Assembly (NCBI GenBank): GCA_030123625.1
Contig: CP126121.1
Span: 3,264,179-3,328,178 of the forward strand
Length of the DNA: 64,000 nt
Reading direction: 5' to 3'
Source of the DNA: Nitrospira sp.
GTDB taxonomy: Bacteria > Nitrospirota > Nitrospiria > Nitrospirales > Nitrospiraceae
In this document: positions 62,427 to 64,000 of the stretch, in pieces
Numbering within the stretch: position 1 is the first letter of the stretch
Layout: each line of letters starts with the position of its first letter
Made by a program: the position numbers and the translations under genes
The notes under the pieces: generated by a model
Databases searched by the model: none
What the model was told of the DNA's origin: nothing
Seen by the model: only the letters and a program-made list of their open reading frames with translations

Positions 62427-64000
62427 TTCACCTTGGTGCCGGGATCGACTTCTTCCTGAATCGTAAGCAGCCCCTGTACATCTGCATCCCCTGCCGCGAG
62501 CACCATACCTTGCGATTCAATACCCATGAGTTTGGCGGGTTTGAGATTCGCCACGATCACGATGGTTTTGCCGACCAGCGCGTCCGGCTCATACTTCTTG
62601 CCGATGCCCGCCACGATTTGGCGTTGTTCAGTGCCAAGGGACACTTGAAGTTTAATCAACTTCTCCGATTTTGGCACCCGCTCGGCCGAGAACACCTTCG
62701 CCGTCTTGAGCTGTATCTTCATAAATTCATCGATAGTGATCTGTGGTGGAGCCGGGGATGCTGGAACGGATGGAGGTGTGGGTGCTGTGGGTTGTGAAGG
62801 AACAGATGATTCGGTCACTGGTCTTGCTCCTGGTTTTGATTCGATGCGGGGGAACAGCGATGGTCCTTTATGGATGGGGGAGCCAGGTTTCAGGCCACCC
62901 CATTCGATCGTGTTTTTCAGCAAAGGGCTGGTGAATTCAGGCGAGATGCCAAGTTGAGAACAGATCGACTGCGCACTATTTGGGATAACAGGATATGCGG
63001 CCAAGCTGAGACAGCGGAGCGTCTCTGCCATGGTGTAGAGGACCGTCCGGAGTGTTTCGGCGTCGCTCACACTCTTGGCCAATGTCCATGGCGCGGTCTT
63101 GTCGACATACTGATTGGCAAGTTGAACGACGTGCCAAATGGCTTCGAGTGCCCGATTAAATTCCAACTGTTCGAGGTGGCGTGGCAACACTTCGTTCAAG
63201 AGCGACAGCGCGGCTTGTTCCAACTCCCGCTCTGCCGGCCTAATCGGCCCTGGAGTCGGCAGCAGCCCTGCCTGTGTCCGTTCGATGAGGGTCAGTGTAC
63301 GACTCAAAAGATTGCCCAGACCATTGGCGAGGTCGCTGTTCACACGCGTGATCATGGCCGATTGGGAAAAATCACCATCCTGCCCGAACGGCACTTCGCG
63401 CAATAAGAAATACCGAAACGCATCCACGCCGAATTCGTCGACCATCTTGTTCGGATCGACGACGTTGCCGCGGCTCTTGGACATCTTCTCGCCGTCCACG
63501 GTCCACCAGCCATGGGCGAAGATCGTTTCCGGCAATGGAAGGTTCAATGCCATCAGCATCGTGGACCAATACACAGCGTGCGTCGTCAAGATATCTTTGC
63601 CGACAAGATGGACGTTCGCCGGCCAAAATCGGTTGCCCGCTGGCTTTTCCCGTGGAAGGTATTCCAAGGCGGATATGTAATTCACCAAGGCATCGAACCA
63701 GACATAGGTCACATAGTGGTCATCAAATGATAGTTCAATGCCCCAGGAGAGTCGCGATTTTGGTCTAGAGATAGAGAGATCGCCGAGTTTCTGGGTTTGC
63801 AAGAAGCCGAGGACTTCGTTTCTCCGCGACTCCGGACGAATGAAATTCGGATGTGTCGTGATGTGGTCGATCAAGCGATCCTGATACTGCCCCATCTTGA
63901 AGAAGTAGTTGTGTTCGCTGAGTTTCTCGACGGGGCGCTTACAGTCCGGACAAAGGCCGGACTCCACGTCTTTTTCGGTCCAGAACCGTTCATCGAAGGT
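62423..64000 (-). CDS. metG: Methionyl-tRNA synthetase, 5' end outside window
   Basis: The frame is open at the right edge, so the N-terminal HIGH motif is beyond the window. Visible are the zinc-knuckle part (SGLCPDCKRPVEKLS), YVTYVWFDALVNYI, and the KMSKSRGNVVDP loop that closes on ATP. The anticodon-binding helices follow, and a C-terminal EMAP-like tRNA-binding domain (IDEFMKIQLKTAKVFSAERV, then LVGKTIVIVANLKPAKLMGI) after a Pro/Ala-rich linker. MetG charges tRNA-Met. The C-terminal domain makes this the longer bacterial type. Confidence 0.95.
   Translation of the reverse strand, partial: TFDERFWTEKDVESGLCPDCKRPVEKLSEHNYFFKMGQYQDRLIDHITTHPNFIRPESRRNEVLGFLQTQKLGDLSISRPKSRLSWGIELSFDDHYVTYVWFDALVNYISALEYLPREKPAGNRFWPANVHLVGKDILTTHAVYWSTMLMALNLPLPETIFAHGWWTVDGEKMSKSRGNVVDPNKMVDEFGVDAFRYFLLREVPFGQDGDFSQSAMITRVNSDLANGLGNLLSRTLTLIERTQAGLLPTPGPIRPAERELEQAALSLLNEVLPRHLEQLEFNRALEAIWHVVQLANQYVDKTAPWTLAKSVSDAETLRTVLYTMAETLRCLSLAAYPVIPNSAQSICSQLGISPEFTSPLLKNTIEWGGLKPGSPIHKGPSLFPRIESKPGARPVTESSVPSQPTAPTPPSVPASPAPPQITIDEFMKIQLKTAKVFSAERVPKSEKLIKLQVSLGTEQRQIVAGIGKKYEPDALVGKTIVIVANLKPAKLMGIESQGMVLAAGDADVQGLLTIQEEVDPGTKVK

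Noticed and set aside
1..64000. tRNA, rRNA and riboswitch search by eye
   Set aside because: No cloverleaf with a TTCGA-type arm or known riboswitch core was recognised; a covariance-model scan would be decisive.

Overview
The window looks like chromosomal DNA of a Nitrospira-type bacterium (phylum Nitrospirota). This is an inference from gene content and style: moderately GC-rich housekeeping genes with many conserved hypotheticals, a SagB-type double nitroreductase, a DUF4403 lipoprotein, a c-type-cytochrome-like lipoprotein, and a 123-bp inverted-repeat element between genes that I recall as typical of Nitrospira intergenic DNA. No rRNA or tRNA gene was recognised.

Layout. (1) 1-5433: the end of a TonB-dependent receptor with a small TonB-domain protein, a PAP2 phosphatase, a CobW-type GTPase and a membrane acyltransferase. 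(2) 6.0-17.2 kb: a surface-glycan region bordered by broken transposases, with two methyltransferases, a DPM-like GT2, a very AT-rich GT39-like membrane protein, two SGNH proteins, a polyferredoxin and a DUF5989 micro-protein. (3) 17.2-27.4 kb: an accessory island. It carries a plasmid-type parA-parB pair resembling IncC/KorB, four IS5-family elements, one IS256 element, IS3 debris and a decayed REP-associated transposase. A perfect 20-bp palindrome occurs twice here. (4) 27.5-32.9 kb: a stress-flavoured stretch with a heme-motif lipoprotein, zinc-ribbon and secreted micro-proteins, two divergent Hsp20 genes and small membrane proteins. (5) 32.9-47.8 kb: mostly ordinary chromosome with tadA, an ECF sigma/anti-sigma pair, a glycosyltransferase, TPR proteins, a PagL-like lipid A deacylase, SagB, a CheY-like regulator, a DUF882 peptidase, an ArsB/NhaD transporter, DUF4403 and a cupin. 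(6) 47.8-57.6 kb: a decayed defence island. It holds a broken Phd antitoxin, a type I restriction-modification operon with lesions in hsdR and hsdM but an intact hsdS, an ASCH gene, DUF3800, a truncated IS630, a two-repeat CRISPR relic, a PIN-toxin relic and an intact MNT/HEPN pair. (7) 57.8-64.0 kb: a duplicated CDF tail, an OafA-type acyltransferase, a CDF metal exporter, a periplasmic hypothetical and metG running off the end.

How it fits together: the outer regions encode envelope, metal and translation functions. The two islands (17-27 kb and 48-57 kb) record repeated mobile-element arrival and loss of function. The most notable signals are the repeated palindrome near the KorB-like parB, the CRISPR relic beside the disabled type I system, the anti-sigma factor with a long periplasmic coiled coil, and the lipoprotein combining a CxxCH with a CxxxCH motif.
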